Shown here: in pieces, positions 7,982 to 16,812 of the stretch
How the letters are laid out: every line of letters begins with the position of its first letter
Numbering within the stretch: position 1 is the first letter of the stretch
DNA from: ZC4RG17 sp036380875
Lineage (GTDB): Bacteria > Actinomycetota > Acidimicrobiia > Spongiisociales > ZC4RG35
Direction: 5' to 3'
Assembly: GCA_036380875.1 (NCBI GenBank)
Contig: DASVDX010000049.1
Location: 41,194 to 105,193, forward strand
DNA length: 64,000 nt
Notes under the pieces: generated by a model
Seen by the model: only the letters and a program-made list of their open reading frames with translations
Databases searched by the model: none
What the model was told of the DNA's origin: nothing
Translations under genes and position numbers: made by a program

Positions 7982-9067
7982 ATGCCGATAGCCATCGATG
8001 ACCTCCTTCGCCGCGTCGTGGAACGCAACGCCTCCGACCTCCATCTGAAGGTCGGTTCCCCGCCCGTGATCCGGGTCGACGGGGAGCTCCAGCGACTCGA
8101 CGAGTTCGAGCCTCTGAAGACCACCGACACCGAGACCCTGGCCGCCGAGCTGTTCACTGCCCGGGCGGCCCGCGACTTCAAGTCCACCGGTGAGGCCGAC
8201 TTCGCCTATGGCAAGCCGGACATCGGCCGATTCCGGGTCGCTGCCTTCCGTCAGCGCGGGTCGGTGTCGATGGTGATGCGGCGGGTCGTCCCCGGCTCCC
8301 CCAACTTCGAGGAGCTCGGATTGCCCCCCGTGGTCCGCAAGCTCATCGAGACCGAAGTGCCCGGCATCGTCTTGGTGACCGGCCCCTCGGGCTCCGGCAA
8401 GACCACCACCGTCTCCTCGATGGTGGATTGGATCAACGAGAACCGCCCGGTGTCGATCGTGACGATCGAGGATCCGATCGAGGTCCTGCATCCCGACAAG
8501 CGGGCGGTGGTGGCGCAGCGCGAGATCGGAGTCGACACGATCGACTACTCCAGCGCGGTGCGGGCGGCGATGCGCCAAGACGCCGATGTGATCGTGTTGT
8601 CCGAGATCGCTGATCCGGAGACGGCCCGGGCGGCTATCACCGCCGCCGAGACCGGCCATCTGGTGATCTCGACGATGCGGACGAGCGATCCAGCCGAGAC
8701 CGTCTCCCGCATCGTGGGGTACTTCCCGGCGTCGCAGCAGCAGATGGTCCGCTCGCAGTTGGCCAGCCTCTTGAAGGGCATCCTGAGCCAGCGGTTGCTG
8801 GAGTCGCTCAACGGATCGGGCCTGGTGCTCGCCACCGAGGTGCTCGTCAACAACGAGCGCGTCCAGGAATGGATCATGTCCGAGCAGACCGGGGCTCCTC
8901 TCACGGAAGTGATCCGTGAGTCGGAGTTCTTCGGGATGCAGACGTTCGACCAGTCGGTACTCCGATTGGTGTTGTCCCGCCACGTCGACGTCGAGACCGC
9001 CCTCCCGCACGTCCGCAACGGCCACCAACTCCGCGCCAAGGCCATGGAAGCGGGACTCCTGTCCTAG
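7982..9067 (+). CDS. PilT-like secretion/retraction ATPase
   Basis: A 361-residue hexameric-ATPase family protein of the PilT/GspE superfamily. It has an N-terminal PAS-like domain (DLHLKVGSPPVIRVDGEL), Walker A GPSGSGKT (134-141), an Asp box (TIEDPIEVLH), Walker B DADVIVLSEIAD (200-211) and a C-terminal helical half. The His-box histidine of PilT (LHTNSA) is arginine here (MRTSDPA, Arg233). No pilin, PilB, PilC or prepilin peptidase gene is nearby. The ATG of MPIAIDDLL is chosen over the GTG at 7913, with AGGA about 13 nt upstream. It may retract or power a type IV pilus-like machine encoded elsewhere. Confidence 0.82.
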   Translation: MPIAIDDLLRRVVERNASDLHLKVGSPPVIRVDGELQRLDEFEPLKTTDTETLAAELFTARAARDFKSTGEADFAYGKPDIGRFRVAAFRQRGSVSMVMRRVVPGSPNFEELGLPPVVRKLIETEVPGIVLVTGPSGSGKTTTVSSMVDWINENRPVSIVTIEDPIEVLHPDKRAVVAQREIGVDTIDYSSAVRAAMRQDADVIVLSEIADPETARAAITAAETGHLVISTMRTSDPAETVSRIVGYFPASQQQMVRSQLASLLKGILSQRLLESLNGSGLVLATEVLVNNERVQEWIMSEQTGAPLTEVIRESEFFGMQTFDQSVLRLVLSRHVDVETALPHVRNGHQLRAKAMEAGLLS

Positions 9068-9133
9068 TCGGCGGTCGGCGGTCGGAAGCCGGGCAGCGCT
9101 CGCCGCACTTTCGGCGGCACGCACATACCCACG

Positions 9134-9139
9134 TATCCT
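9134..9139 (+). promoter_or_regulatory. Leaderless -10 element of the CCA-transferase gene
   Basis: TATCCT, 7 nt before the GTG at 9147. It supports GTG rather than the ATG five codons later as the start. Confidence 0.5.
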
Positions 9140-9146
9140 CGGGCGC

Positions 9147-10559
9147 GTGATCCCGGAGCGCATGCGCTGGCTGGTGGATCCGAACCTCCCCCCGATGCAA
9201 CTGGGGGAGTTGTTCGCCGCCGCCGGATATCAGCTGTATTTGGTGGGCGGGTCTGTCCGCGACGCCTTCCTCGGCCGAACCGAGGAGCGCGACGTCGATT
9301 TCGACTTCGACTTCGCAACCGATGCGCGCCCCGACGACGTCCAGGAGATCCTCTCGGGGTGGGCCGACTCGGTGTACACGGTGGGCAAGGCCTTCGGCAC
9401 CGTCGGTGCCATGAAGAACGGCCGGAACGTGGAGGTGACCACGTTCCGCAAGGAGATCTACCGGGACGACTCCCGCAAACCCCACGTCGAGTACTCCGAC
9501 GACATCGAGGTGGACCTCTCCCGGCGTGATTTCACCGTCAACGCCATGGCCATCTCCTTTCCGGATGTGACGCCGGTGGACCCGTACGGAGGCGCCGCCG
9601 ACCTCGCTGCCCGGGTGTTGCGTACCCCGCTGGAGCCGGAGGTGTCCTTCTCCGACGACCCGCTGCGGATGCTGCGGCTCTTCCGTTTCCAAGCGACGCT
9701 CGGGTTCCACCCCGACCGGAAGGCTTTCGAGGCCGTACGCGACATGGCCGGCCGGCTGCAGATCGTCTCGGCGGAGAGAATCCGGGACGAGTTCTCGAAG
9801 CTGATGGTCGCTCCCGACCCCGGCCCGGCGCTCGAAGGCCTCATCGAATCGGGATTGGCGGATCAGTTCATCCCCGAGCTGTCGGGGTTGGCGATGGAAC
9901 AGGACCCGGTCCAGCGCCACAAGGACGTGCTCGCCCACACCATCGCTGTCGTCCGCAAGACGTCACCCGATCTGGTCCTCCGCCTCGCCGCCCTCTTCCA
10001 CGACATCGGGAAACCCGATACCCGCGAGTTCGGGCCGCAGGGCGTCACCTTCCATCACCACGAAGTCGTCGGTGCCCGGATCACGAAGAAGCGGCTGCGC
10101 GAACTGCGTTATCCGCGACAGGTCGTCGAGGACGTCTCGAAGCTCGTGTTCCTCCACCTGCGTCCCCACACCTTGAAGATGGGCTGGACCGACTCGGCGG
10201 TCCGCCGCTATGTGAGGGACGCCGGTGACCTGCTCGACAGGCTGAACGAGTTGGTGCGCTGTGACGTCACGACGGCCAACGAGAAGCGGGCCCGGGCGAT
10301 CCAGCGTCAGATCGACGAGTTGGAAGAGCGCATCGAGAAGCTCAAGGAACAGGAGGAGCTGGCCAAGCTCCGCCCTCCGATCAACGGGCGCCAGGTGATG
10401 GAGTACCTGGGGATCGAGCCGGGACCGATGGTGGGGGAGATCATGGACATCCTGTTGGAACGGCGGATCGAAGAAGGCCCTTACGACGAGGAAGAGGCCT
10501 ACGCCATGGTGCGTCGATTCGCCCTCGACAAAGGCCTGCCCGATCCCGGCGAACGTTGA
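9147..10559 (+). CDS. pcnA: CCA tRNA nucleotidyltransferase (class II poly(A) polymerase family) with HD domain
   Basis: 470 residues. The nucleotidyltransferase head has LVGGSVRDAFLGR and the metal pair in EERDVDFDFDFATDA, followed by RRDFTVNAMAI and the neck motif RFQATLGFHPDRKAF. A C-terminal HD domain has LAALFHDIGKPDTREF and HHHEVVGA. It adds or repairs the 3' CCA of tRNAs. The one tRNA gene in this window (tRNA-Gly near 59.2 kb) has no encoded CCA, consistent with a need for this enzyme. The start is set by the leaderless promoter; ATG at 9162 is the alternative. The symbol follows actinobacterial usage; 'cca' is equally fitting. Confidence 0.92.
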   Translation: MIPERMRWLVDPNLPPMQLGELFAAAGYQLYLVGGSVRDAFLGRTEERDVDFDFDFATDARPDDVQEILSGWADSVYTVGKAFGTVGAMKNGRNVEVTTFRKEIYRDDSRKPHVEYSDDIEVDLSRRDFTVNAMAISFPDVTPVDPYGGAADLAARVLRTPLEPEVSFSDDPLRMLRLFRFQATLGFHPDRKAFEAVRDMAGRLQIVSAERIRDEFSKLMVAPDPGPALEGLIESGLADQFIPELSGLAMEQDPVQRHKDVLAHTIAVVRKTSPDLVLRLAALFHDIGKPDTREFGPQGVTFHHHEVVGARITKKRLRELRYPRQVVEDVSKLVFLHLRPHTLKMGWTDSAVRRYVRDAGDLLDRLNELVRCDVTTANEKRARAIQRQIDELEERIEKLKEQEELAKLRPPINGRQVMEYLGIEPGPMVGEIMDILLERRIEEGPYDEEEAYAMVRRFALDKGLPDPGER

Positions 10560-10569
10560 TTTCGCCTCT

Positions 10570-10588
10570 ATTCGCATATGCGTATAAT
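10570..10588 (+). promoter_or_regulatory. ArgR-type operator overlapping the leaderless argC promoter
   Basis: A 16 bp palindrome ATTCGCATATGCGTAT (10570-10585, one mismatched pair) overlaps the -10 hexamer TATAAT (10583-10588), which lies 7 nt before the argC ATG. The core CGCATATGCG recurs exactly at the argR promoter (16788-16806). ArgR operators (ARG boxes) are AT-rich palindromes at such promoters; binding here would cover the -10 directly. No good -35 is seen. Confidence 0.72.
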
Positions 10589-10595
10589 CACTCCG

Positions 10596-11612
10596 ATGTT
10601 CAAGACCGCCGTCTTCGGCGCCTCGGGTTATGCCGGAGGCGAGCTGGTCCGGATCCTCGACGACCACGAAGCCTTCGATCTCGTTCACCTGGGTGCCCAC
10701 AGCCAGGAAGGAAGCCGCCTGGCCGACGTCCATCCTCAACTCAGTAGCGGGGATCGTCTGCTCGGGTCCAACGATCCTGACTCAGTCGACCACCTCGACG
10801 TCGCCTTCCTCGCCCTGCCGCACGGTGCGTCGGCTGAGGTGGGCAAGGCGCTGCGCCAACGCGGGGTGGTGGTCGTCGACCTGGGCAGCGACTATCGGCT
10901 GGACACGGACAGCCGATATCAGGAGGCGTACGGCTCACCGCATCCGTATCCCGATGAGTTGAGCCAGTGGGTGTTCGGACTGCCTGAGCTCTTCGATGTC
11001 AAAGGCGCCCAGGCGATCGCCTCGCCGGGCTGTTATCCCACCGCCGTGCTCCTCGCCGCCGCCCCTCTGCTCGAGGCGGGCCTGGCTTCGGCGGAAGGAA
11101 TGGTCGCCGATTGCCTTTCGGGCGTGTCCGGCGCCGGCCGGGCCGTGAAGGCAGAGTTGACATTCGGCGCCGTCGACGAGGGTGTCCGTGCCTATGGAGT
11201 CACCACTCACCGGCATCGGCCAGAGATCGAGATGGCGCTCGATGCCCGACTCGGAGGACAGCACCGGGTCGTGTTCACTCCCCATCTCGTCCCGATGCAA
11301 CGCGGCATCCTGGCCACCGTCACGCTGGTGGGGGAGTGCTCGACAGCAGACGCCCGCCGCTGCCTGGCTGACTTCTACGCCGATGCGCCGTTCGTCGACG
11401 TGATCGACCAGCCGCCGCAGACGCGGTGGGTGGTCGGGTCGAACCGGGCGCTCGTCACCGCCTTCTCGGACGAGCGGACCGGGAGGCTCATCGCCCTGTG
11501 CGCCATCGACAACCTCTTGAAAGGGGCAGCTGGTCAGGCGGTCCAGGCTGCCAACGTGGCCCTCGGCCTGGAAGAGACCGCCGGGCTCGCCCAGTCGGGG
11601 TGGATGCCGTGA
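10596..11612 (+). CDS. argC: N-acetyl-gamma-glutamyl-phosphate reductase
   Basis: 338 residues; reduces N-acetylglutamyl-phosphate to the semialdehyde with NADPH, the third step of arginine synthesis. It has the N-terminal nucleotide motif GASGYAGGEL, SPGCYPTAVLL with the catalytic cysteine, and the conserved tail DNLLKGAAGQAVQAANV. ATG at 10596 is chosen over the in-frame ATG at 10578 because the latter lies inside the operator; the chosen start is 7 nt from TATAAT, giving a leaderless message. It heads argC-J-B-D, joined by 4 nt overlaps. Confidence 0.96.
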   Translation: MFKTAVFGASGYAGGELVRILDDHEAFDLVHLGAHSQEGSRLADVHPQLSSGDRLLGSNDPDSVDHLDVAFLALPHGASAEVGKALRQRGVVVVDLGSDYRLDTDSRYQEAYGSPHPYPDELSQWVFGLPELFDVKGAQAIASPGCYPTAVLLAAAPLLEAGLASAEGMVADCLSGVSGAGRAVKAELTFGAVDEGVRAYGVTTHRHRPEIEMALDARLGGQHRVVFTPHLVPMQRGILATVTLVGECSTADARRCLADFYADAPFVDVIDQPPQTRWVVGSNRALVTAFSDERTGRLIALCAIDNLLKGAAGQAVQAANVALGLEETAGLAQSGWMP

Positions 11613-12754
11613 GCGTGACCGCCGCGCAGGGATTCGTCGCCGGCGGAACCGCCGCCGGCATAAAAGCCGACGGTTCGATGGACCTGGCACTCGTCGACGC
11701 CGGACGGCCGGTGTCTGCCGCCGCCGTGTTCACCTCCAATACCGCCGCGGCTCCGCCGGTCCACCTCTCCCGCCGGCACGTCGCCGACGGTTCCGCCCGC
11801 GCCGTCGTCATCACCTCGGGGTGCGCCAACGCCGCCACCGGTGAGGCGGGGATGGCCGCTGCCCAGCGGGTCGCCGAGTTGGTGGCCGACTACCTGGGCT
11901 GTGAGCCGACCGACGTGCTCGTGTGCTCGACCGGACCGATCGGCACCGACCTGCCCACGGATCGAGTGGCCGAGGGTCTGACCCGGCTGAGGATGAGCCG
12001 CGAAGGGGCTGCCGACGCCGCCCAGGCCATCCTCACTACCGACAGTCACCCGAAGGAGTCGGTCGCCCGGGGCCAGGGGTATGTCGTAGGCGGAATGGCG
12101 AAGGGCGCCGGGATGATCCGTCCCGACATGGCGACGATGCTGGCGGTGATCACCACTGACGCTCGACTGGATGCGGGGACCCTCGCTCGCAGCCTGCGCC
12201 GAGCCGTTTCCCGTTCCTTCAACGCTCTCAACATCGACGGGTGCGAATCGACCAACGACACGGTCGTCCTCCTCGCCTCGGGGATGAGCGGCATCGAACC
12301 CGACGCGCAGGCGTTCGAGGAGGTGCTGGAAGGGGTGTGCCGCGACCTCGCCCGTCAGATGGCCGAAGACGCCGAAGGCGCCAGCCGAGTTGTGACAATC
12401 GAGCTGTCGGGGGCGGATGACGACGCCACGGCTCTAGCTCTGGCGCGCGCTATAGCCGACTCGGCGCTGGTCCGTTCCTCGTTCTATGGCGCCGACCCCA
12501 ACTGGGGTCGTTTGCTGGCTGCGATGGGCGCCACCCGCCTGCCCCTGGACCCGGACGCCGTCACCATCGCCTACGCCGGCGTGGTCGTGGCCGATGGCGG
12601 CGTGGACGCCGGTGCCGACCTCGACCTGGTTGCGGAGAAGCTGGAGGATGACTTCACCGTGTCGATCCGGGTAGGTGACGGGCCCGGCCGCTGCGAGCTC
12701 CTCACCACCGACCTGACCCCTGATTACGTCGTGTTCAACGGAGAACGGTCGTGA
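11609..12754 (+). CDS. argJ: Bifunctional glutamate N-acetyltransferase / ornithine acetyltransferase
   Basis: About 381 residues. ArgJ moves the acetyl group from N-acetylornithine to glutamate, recycling it through the pathway. The precursor cleaves itself at the conserved threonine in KGAGMIRPDMATMLAV; both flanking regions are intact. Other family motifs are SGCANAATG, CSTGPIG and SFNALNIDGCESTNDT. The start is taken as the GTG overlapping the argC stop (GTGA); GTGs at 11600 and 11615 are also in frame. No argA gene is seen, consistent with a cyclic pathway. Confidence 0.95.
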   Translation: MSVTAAQGFVAGGTAAGIKADGSMDLALVDAGRPVSAAAVFTSNTAAAPPVHLSRRHVADGSARAVVITSGCANAATGEAGMAAAQRVAELVADYLGCEPTDVLVCSTGPIGTDLPTDRVAEGLTRLRMSREGAADAAQAILTTDSHPKESVARGQGYVVGGMAKGAGMIRPDMATMLAVITTDARLDAGTLARSLRRAVSRSFNALNIDGCESTNDTVVLLASGMSGIEPDAQAFEEVLEGVCRDLARQMAEDAEGASRVVTIELSGADDDATALALARAIADSALVRSSFYGADPNWGRLLAAMGATRLPLDPDAVTIAYAGVVVADGGVDAGADLDLVAEKLEDDFTVSIRVGDGPGRCELLTTDLTPDYVVFNGERS

Positions 12755-13635
12755 TCGGCCACAGCAAACCCGACATCCAGAAGACGCGCATCGCCAACTC
12801 CATGGGGCGCGCTCGCATCCTCTTGGAGGCGCTGCCCTACATAAAGCAGTTCCGGGGGACGATCGTCGTCATCAAATACGGCGGGTCGGCCATGGAGGAC
12901 CCCCAGTTGCGGGAGAGCTTCGCCGGCGACGTCACGCTGTTGTCGATGGTGGGCATCCGGCCGGTGGTCGTCCACGGCGGCGGCCCCCAGATCAGCGCTG
13001 CCATGGCCGCCGAAGGCATCGAACCCCGCTGGGTCGACGGGCTGCGCGTCACCGATGAGGCGACGATCGGAGTGGTGCAGAAGACCCTCGTCGGTGTCAT
13101 CAACCCCGAGATCGTGAGGTTCCTCAACGGCCACGGCGCGGCGGCGATCGGCATCAATGGGCTCGACGCCGACTTGTTCCGCGCCATGCCCCGCGACGAG
13201 AAACTCGGCTACGTGGGCGAGATCACGTCCGTCAACACCCGGCTGATAGAAGGCATGCTCGACCAAGGGCTGATCCCGGTGGTCGCCTCCATCGCCCGGG
13301 GCGAGGACGGCCATGTGTACAACGTCAACGCCGACACCGCTGCCGGCGTCCTGGCCAAGGCGCTGCAGGCGCAGAAACTCGTCTACCTCACTGACGTGGA
13401 AGGTGTGTACGAGAACGTGGACGAACCGAGCAGCCTCATCTCGAGGATGGACCTCTCGGACCTGCACCGGCTGCTCGAGCACACGGACGGGGGCATGCTT
13501 CCCAAGCTGCGATCGGTGGCCGACGCCCTCGAAGGCGGGGTGTCCCAGGCCCACATCCTCGACGGCCGTGTCCAACACGCCCTTTTGCTCGAGATCTTCA
13601 CGTCGGAGGGGATCGGGACGATGGTGACGCCATGA
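12751..13635 (+). CDS. argB: Acetylglutamate kinase
   Basis: 294 residues of the amino-acid kinase family, phosphorylating N-acetylglutamate with ATP. Motifs include VVIKYGGSAM near the N-terminus, VVVHGGGPQIS, VYNVNADTAAGVLAKAL, YLTDVEGVY and GGMLPKLRSVADALEGGV. An N-terminal extension of about 35 residues (helix with LLEALPYIKQF) is the type linked to hexameric, arginine-inhibited enzymes, so feedback control is likely. The GTG start overlaps the argJ stop as GTGA. Confidence 0.96.
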   Translation: MIGHSKPDIQKTRIANSMGRARILLEALPYIKQFRGTIVVIKYGGSAMEDPQLRESFAGDVTLLSMVGIRPVVVHGGGPQISAAMAAEGIEPRWVDGLRVTDEATIGVVQKTLVGVINPEIVRFLNGHGAAAIGINGLDADLFRAMPRDEKLGYVGEITSVNTRLIEGMLDQGLIPVVASIARGEDGHVYNVNADTAAGVLAKALQAQKLVYLTDVEGVYENVDEPSSLISRMDLSDLHRLLEHTDGGMLPKLRSVADALEGGVSQAHILDGRVQHALLLEIFTSEGIGTMVTP

Positions 13636-14804
13636 CCAGCCTCATCGAGCGCGAGGCACGCGTGCTCATGCAGACCTACGCCCGCGCCCCGGTGACGTTC
13701 GTGGCCGGGGAGGGATCTTGGCTGGTGGACCCGGACGGGAACCGGTACCTCGACTTCCTCACCGGACTCGCGGTGACGTCGGTGGGTCACGCCAACCCGG
13801 CCGTTGCGGCCGCCGTCGCCGCCCAGATGGAGCGGCTCGTCCACGTCTCCAACCTCTATTACTCGGAGCCGATGGTGGAGCTCGCCGAAGCCCTGACCAA
13901 CCGGGCCGGCCTCGCCCGCGTGTTCTTCTGCAACGACGGGGCCACCGCCAACGAGGCGGCTATCAAGCTCGCCCGCCGGTACGGGCAGAAGAACGGCGGC
14001 CCCGAGCGGTATCGCATCGTCAGTCTCGACGACTCCTTCCACGGACGGACGCTCGCCACCCTCGCCGCCACCGGTCAGCCCGCCAAGCAGGCCACGTTTC
14101 AGCCCCTGCCACCCGGCTTCGTGCAGGTCCCACCCGGCGACCTCGCGGCGATGGAGGACGTGGTCGACGACTCGGTTGCCGCAGTCATGGTGGAGACCAC
14201 CCAGGGCGAGGGCGGAGTGCGGCCACTGGACCCCGACTATCTGGTGGCACTGCGTCGCCTGTGCGATGCGCGGGGCGCCCTGCTCATCGTCGACGACGTC
14301 CAAGCCGGGATGGGCCGCACCGGCACCTGGTTCTCGTGGCAACAACTCGGGTTCACCCCCGACATCGCCACCACTGCCAAGGCACTGGCCAACGGCCTGC
14401 CGATCGGGGCGTGTATGGCGACCGATGAGGCTGCGTCCGCCTTCGAGCCTGGTGACCACGCCACGACATTCGGTGGAGGCCCCGTCGTCTGCGCCGCCGC
14501 CCTGGCCGTGATCGACGAGATCGAGGGCCGCGACCTCCTCACCAACTGCAGGGAACGCTCCGAACAGCTGATGGCGGGTCTCGCCGACCTGCCCGGCGTG
14601 AAGGCGGTTCGCGGTCGGGGACTGCTCGTGGCGGCACAACTCGAAGCGGAGATGGCCGGCGACGTCGCTCGCCGAGCGCTCACCGATCAGCGGCTCGTTG
14701 TGAACGCGGTGCGTCCCGATGCGATCCGCTTCGCCCCGCCCCTCAGCGTCTCTGCTGCCGAAGTCGACGAGGCCCTGGAGAGATTTTCCTCCGCTCTGGC
14801 CTGA
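13632..14804 (+). CDS. argD: Acetylornithine aminotransferase
   Basis: 390 residues; a class III PLP transaminase that converts N-acetylglutamate semialdehyde to N-acetylornithine. It contains FLTGLAVTSVGHANPAV, VFFCNDGATANEAAIKLAR, SFHGRTLATLAATGQ, LLIVDDVQAGMGRTG and the PLP lysine in TTAKALANGLPIGA. The ATG overlaps the argB stop (ATGA). The arg genes pause here: the next gene is a propeller protein, not argF. Confidence 0.96.
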   Translation: MTSLIEREARVLMQTYARAPVTFVAGEGSWLVDPDGNRYLDFLTGLAVTSVGHANPAVAAAVAAQMERLVHVSNLYYSEPMVELAEALTNRAGLARVFFCNDGATANEAAIKLARRYGQKNGGPERYRIVSLDDSFHGRTLATLAATGQPAKQATFQPLPPGFVQVPPGDLAAMEDVVDDSVAAVMVETTQGEGGVRPLDPDYLVALRRLCDARGALLIVDDVQAGMGRTGTWFSWQQLGFTPDIATTAKALANGLPIGACMATDEAASAFEPGDHATTFGGGPVVCAAALAVIDEIEGRDLLTNCRERSEQLMAGLADLPGVKAVRGRGLLVAAQLEAEMAGDVARRALTDQRLVVNAVRPDAIRFAPPLSVSAAEVDEALERFSSALA

Positions 14805-14823
14805 GCAGCCCTATCCGAGGGGG

Positions 14824-14829
14824 TAGCTT
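14824..14829 (+). promoter_or_regulatory. Probable -10 element of the propeller gene between argD and argR
   Basis: TAGCTT, 9 nt before the ATG at 14839. The GGGAG between them could also act as a weak Shine-Dalgarno, so the leaderless reading is less sure here. It suggests the gene has its own promoter rather than reading through from argD. Confidence 0.4.
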
Positions 14830-14838
14830 GGGAGTCCC

Positions 14839-16779
14839 ATGGCGGGAAATGTGGTCGTCGACGATGTCGCGTCGGATCCGGCACCACCGAAACAGACCCC
14901 GACCTGGATAGGGGTGCTGGCAGCGGCGGTCGTGGTCGGCGTCGCCCTCATCCCTGGTGGAGGTTCGGAGACCCCGTCCACCACGGTCAGCATTCCGGAG
15001 GTCGTGACGGCCGAGGACCGATGGCGGCGCCTCGAACTCCCCGCCGAAGGGGTGCTGGCCGACGTCACCGTGCTGGGAGACGGCTCCTACCTGGCCGTCG
15101 GCACCGGGCCGCAGGCGTGGCTGTCACCCGACCGGGAGACGTGGACGTGGGACCTCTCCGATCCCCTCGATTGGGGTCACATGGCAGACGTGAGCGACAC
15201 TCCGCAGGGCCCGGTGGCAGTCGGCTTCGTGCGGCCCGCCGATGGGGTCACCCGCGCCGCGATCTGGTTCCGGGACGAGGGGTCGTGGCGTCAGGTCCTC
15301 GAGGCCCCGCACAAGCCTTCGGAGCTCCTCGGGGTGGCGGCCGGCGGCGGGCAGATGCTGGCGTGGGGATGGCGGGGGACCGACCGACCGTATGCCGCCA
15401 CCGGCGATTCCATCCTCTACGCCTCCGACGACGGCGCCGAATGGAGCGAGCTTCCGGTGCCGGAGGAGATGCGCGTGCTCACGGCCGCATACGTCGGACC
15501 CGAGTGGCTCATCGGCGGGTACGCCGTCGGCAAGCCGGCAGTGTGGCGGAGCGCGGACCTGGAGTACTGGGAAGAGATCCCCACCGACGAGATGACCTAC
15601 GGCTGGGTGGTCGAAGACATAGACCCTGGCCTCCGCGCGATCACCGTCGTCGACCTGACCGGCGACAACGCCCCGACACGATGGGTGCTGCGCGACGGGC
15701 AGACGTGGGAGCGCGTCATGGATGTCCCCGACCCGCGTCCGCTCGATCTGGTCGGCGACGAGACCGGGGGCGCAAAGGACGGGCAGCTGTGGGTCGAAGA
15801 CGCCGATGAGTGGCGCCCTCTCGGGATCGAAGGGTGGGTCGAGGCCGTGTCCCGCGGCGTCGCGGTGGGACACGCCCGGGGGTCGTGGCAGCCGACGATC
15901 TGGGTGCTGGACGCCACATCACCCGAAGCCGAGGTGCCGGCAGCCGACGCGCCCGGTTGGCGGGAGGTGGTCGATCTGGGCGCGGGGCGGGTGCTCGGGG
16001 CGTGGCAGGTGGCCGGACGATGGCTGGTCGGCACCGAGCCGGGGTGGTGGCTCTTCGACGGCGAGGAGGCGCTCGTGGTGGAGCCGCCTTGGGACGAGCC
16101 TCCCCTCGGCATCCGACAGGTCGAAGACGAATGGGTCGCCTACCCGGGCATGTACTGGACGTCCGACGGCGTGACGTGGGAGGGCCGTGAGGATCCGATA
16201 CCGGACGGTGGAGTCCAAGCCGTGGCCCATGTCGGAGGCCGCACCGTGGCGGCGGGTGTCGACCCCAACCACGTCCTCTGGACGGTGGCGAAATCGACCG
16301 ACCACGGCCGGACGTGGGAGCAGACCGAAGAGCCGGCACCCACCACCCCGCTGTGGGGAGTGGTGGCCACTGCCGACGGTTTCGTCGCCACCGCCGCCCG
16401 GGCCCGGGGAGCCGAGCAAGTGGTCGTCAGCCCGGACGGGTCCACCTGGGAGCCCCTGACCCACGGACAGGTCATGCTCGACTTCTCGTTCGTGCCGGCG
16501 GTGTGGACGTCTGACGGGGCGCTGTTGTTGCTGGACCGAAACGAGCTGGTCCGACCGCCCCGCCGCGACGTGGAGATGGTCGCCCGCGACGGTGCCCGCC
16601 TGGTGGCGAAGGCAGGCGGCCAGGCGTGGGTGGGAAGCGAACGGGGCGGATGGGAGCCCGTGCCGATGGGCGCCACCGTGGGTATCGACGGGCCGTCCGT
16701 GCTCGTCCCCCTGGATGGTCGGCTCTTCGCCCTCGTCGACGGCCCCGATGCGGTGCGGATCGTCGAGTGGGCCGATTAG
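14839..16779 (+). CDS. Membrane-anchored Asp-box (BNR-like) beta-propeller protein, function unknown
   Basis: 646 residues. One hydrophobic helix (about 23-45, WIGVLAAAVVVGVALIPGG) is followed by a long extracytoplasmic part. That part carries at least six Asp-box-like turns of the form S-x-D-x-x-x-W: SPDRETWTW, ASDDGAEWSEL, SADLEYWEEI, TSDGVTWEG, STDHGRTWEQ and SPDGSTWEPL. Such repeats form sialidase-type propellers but are not proof of enzyme activity, and I see no clear catalytic set. The gene sits exactly where argF lies in mycobacterial argCJBDFRGH clusters and is in the same direction. Its link to arginine synthesis, if any, is unknown. Confidence 0.75.
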   Translation: MAGNVVVDDVASDPAPPKQTPTWIGVLAAAVVVGVALIPGGGSETPSTTVSIPEVVTAEDRWRRLELPAEGVLADVTVLGDGSYLAVGTGPQAWLSPDRETWTWDLSDPLDWGHMADVSDTPQGPVAVGFVRPADGVTRAAIWFRDEGSWRQVLEAPHKPSELLGVAAGGGQMLAWGWRGTDRPYAATGDSILYASDDGAEWSELPVPEEMRVLTAAYVGPEWLIGGYAVGKPAVWRSADLEYWEEIPTDEMTYGWVVEDIDPGLRAITVVDLTGDNAPTRWVLRDGQTWERVMDVPDPRPLDLVGDETGGAKDGQLWVEDADEWRPLGIEGWVEAVSRGVAVGHARGSWQPTIWVLDATSPEAEVPAADAPGWREVVDLGAGRVLGAWQVAGRWLVGTEPGWWLFDGEEALVVEPPWDEPPLGIRQVEDEWVAYPGMYWTSDGVTWEGREDPIPDGGVQAVAHVGGRTVAAGVDPNHVLWTVAKSTDHGRTWEQTEEPAPTTPLWGVVATADGFVATAARARGAEQVVVSPDGSTWEPLTHGQVMLDFSFVPAVWTSDGALLLLDRNELVRPPRRDVEMVARDGARLVAKAGGQAWVGSERGGWEPVPMGATVGIDGPSVLVPLDGRLFALVDGPDAVRIVEWAD

Positions 16780-16787
16780 CTGCCCGT

Positions 16788-16806
16788 ATACGCATATGCG
16801 TATGAT
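16788..16806 (+). promoter_or_regulatory. ArgR-type operator overlapping the leaderless argR promoter
   Basis: The perfect 16 bp palindrome ATACGCATATGCGTAT (16788-16803) overlaps the -10 hexamer TATGAT (16801-16806), 6 nt before the argR ATG. It shares its core with the argC operator. This points to autoregulation of argR together with argG and argH. Confidence 0.75.
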
Positions 16807-16812
16807 CTAGCC

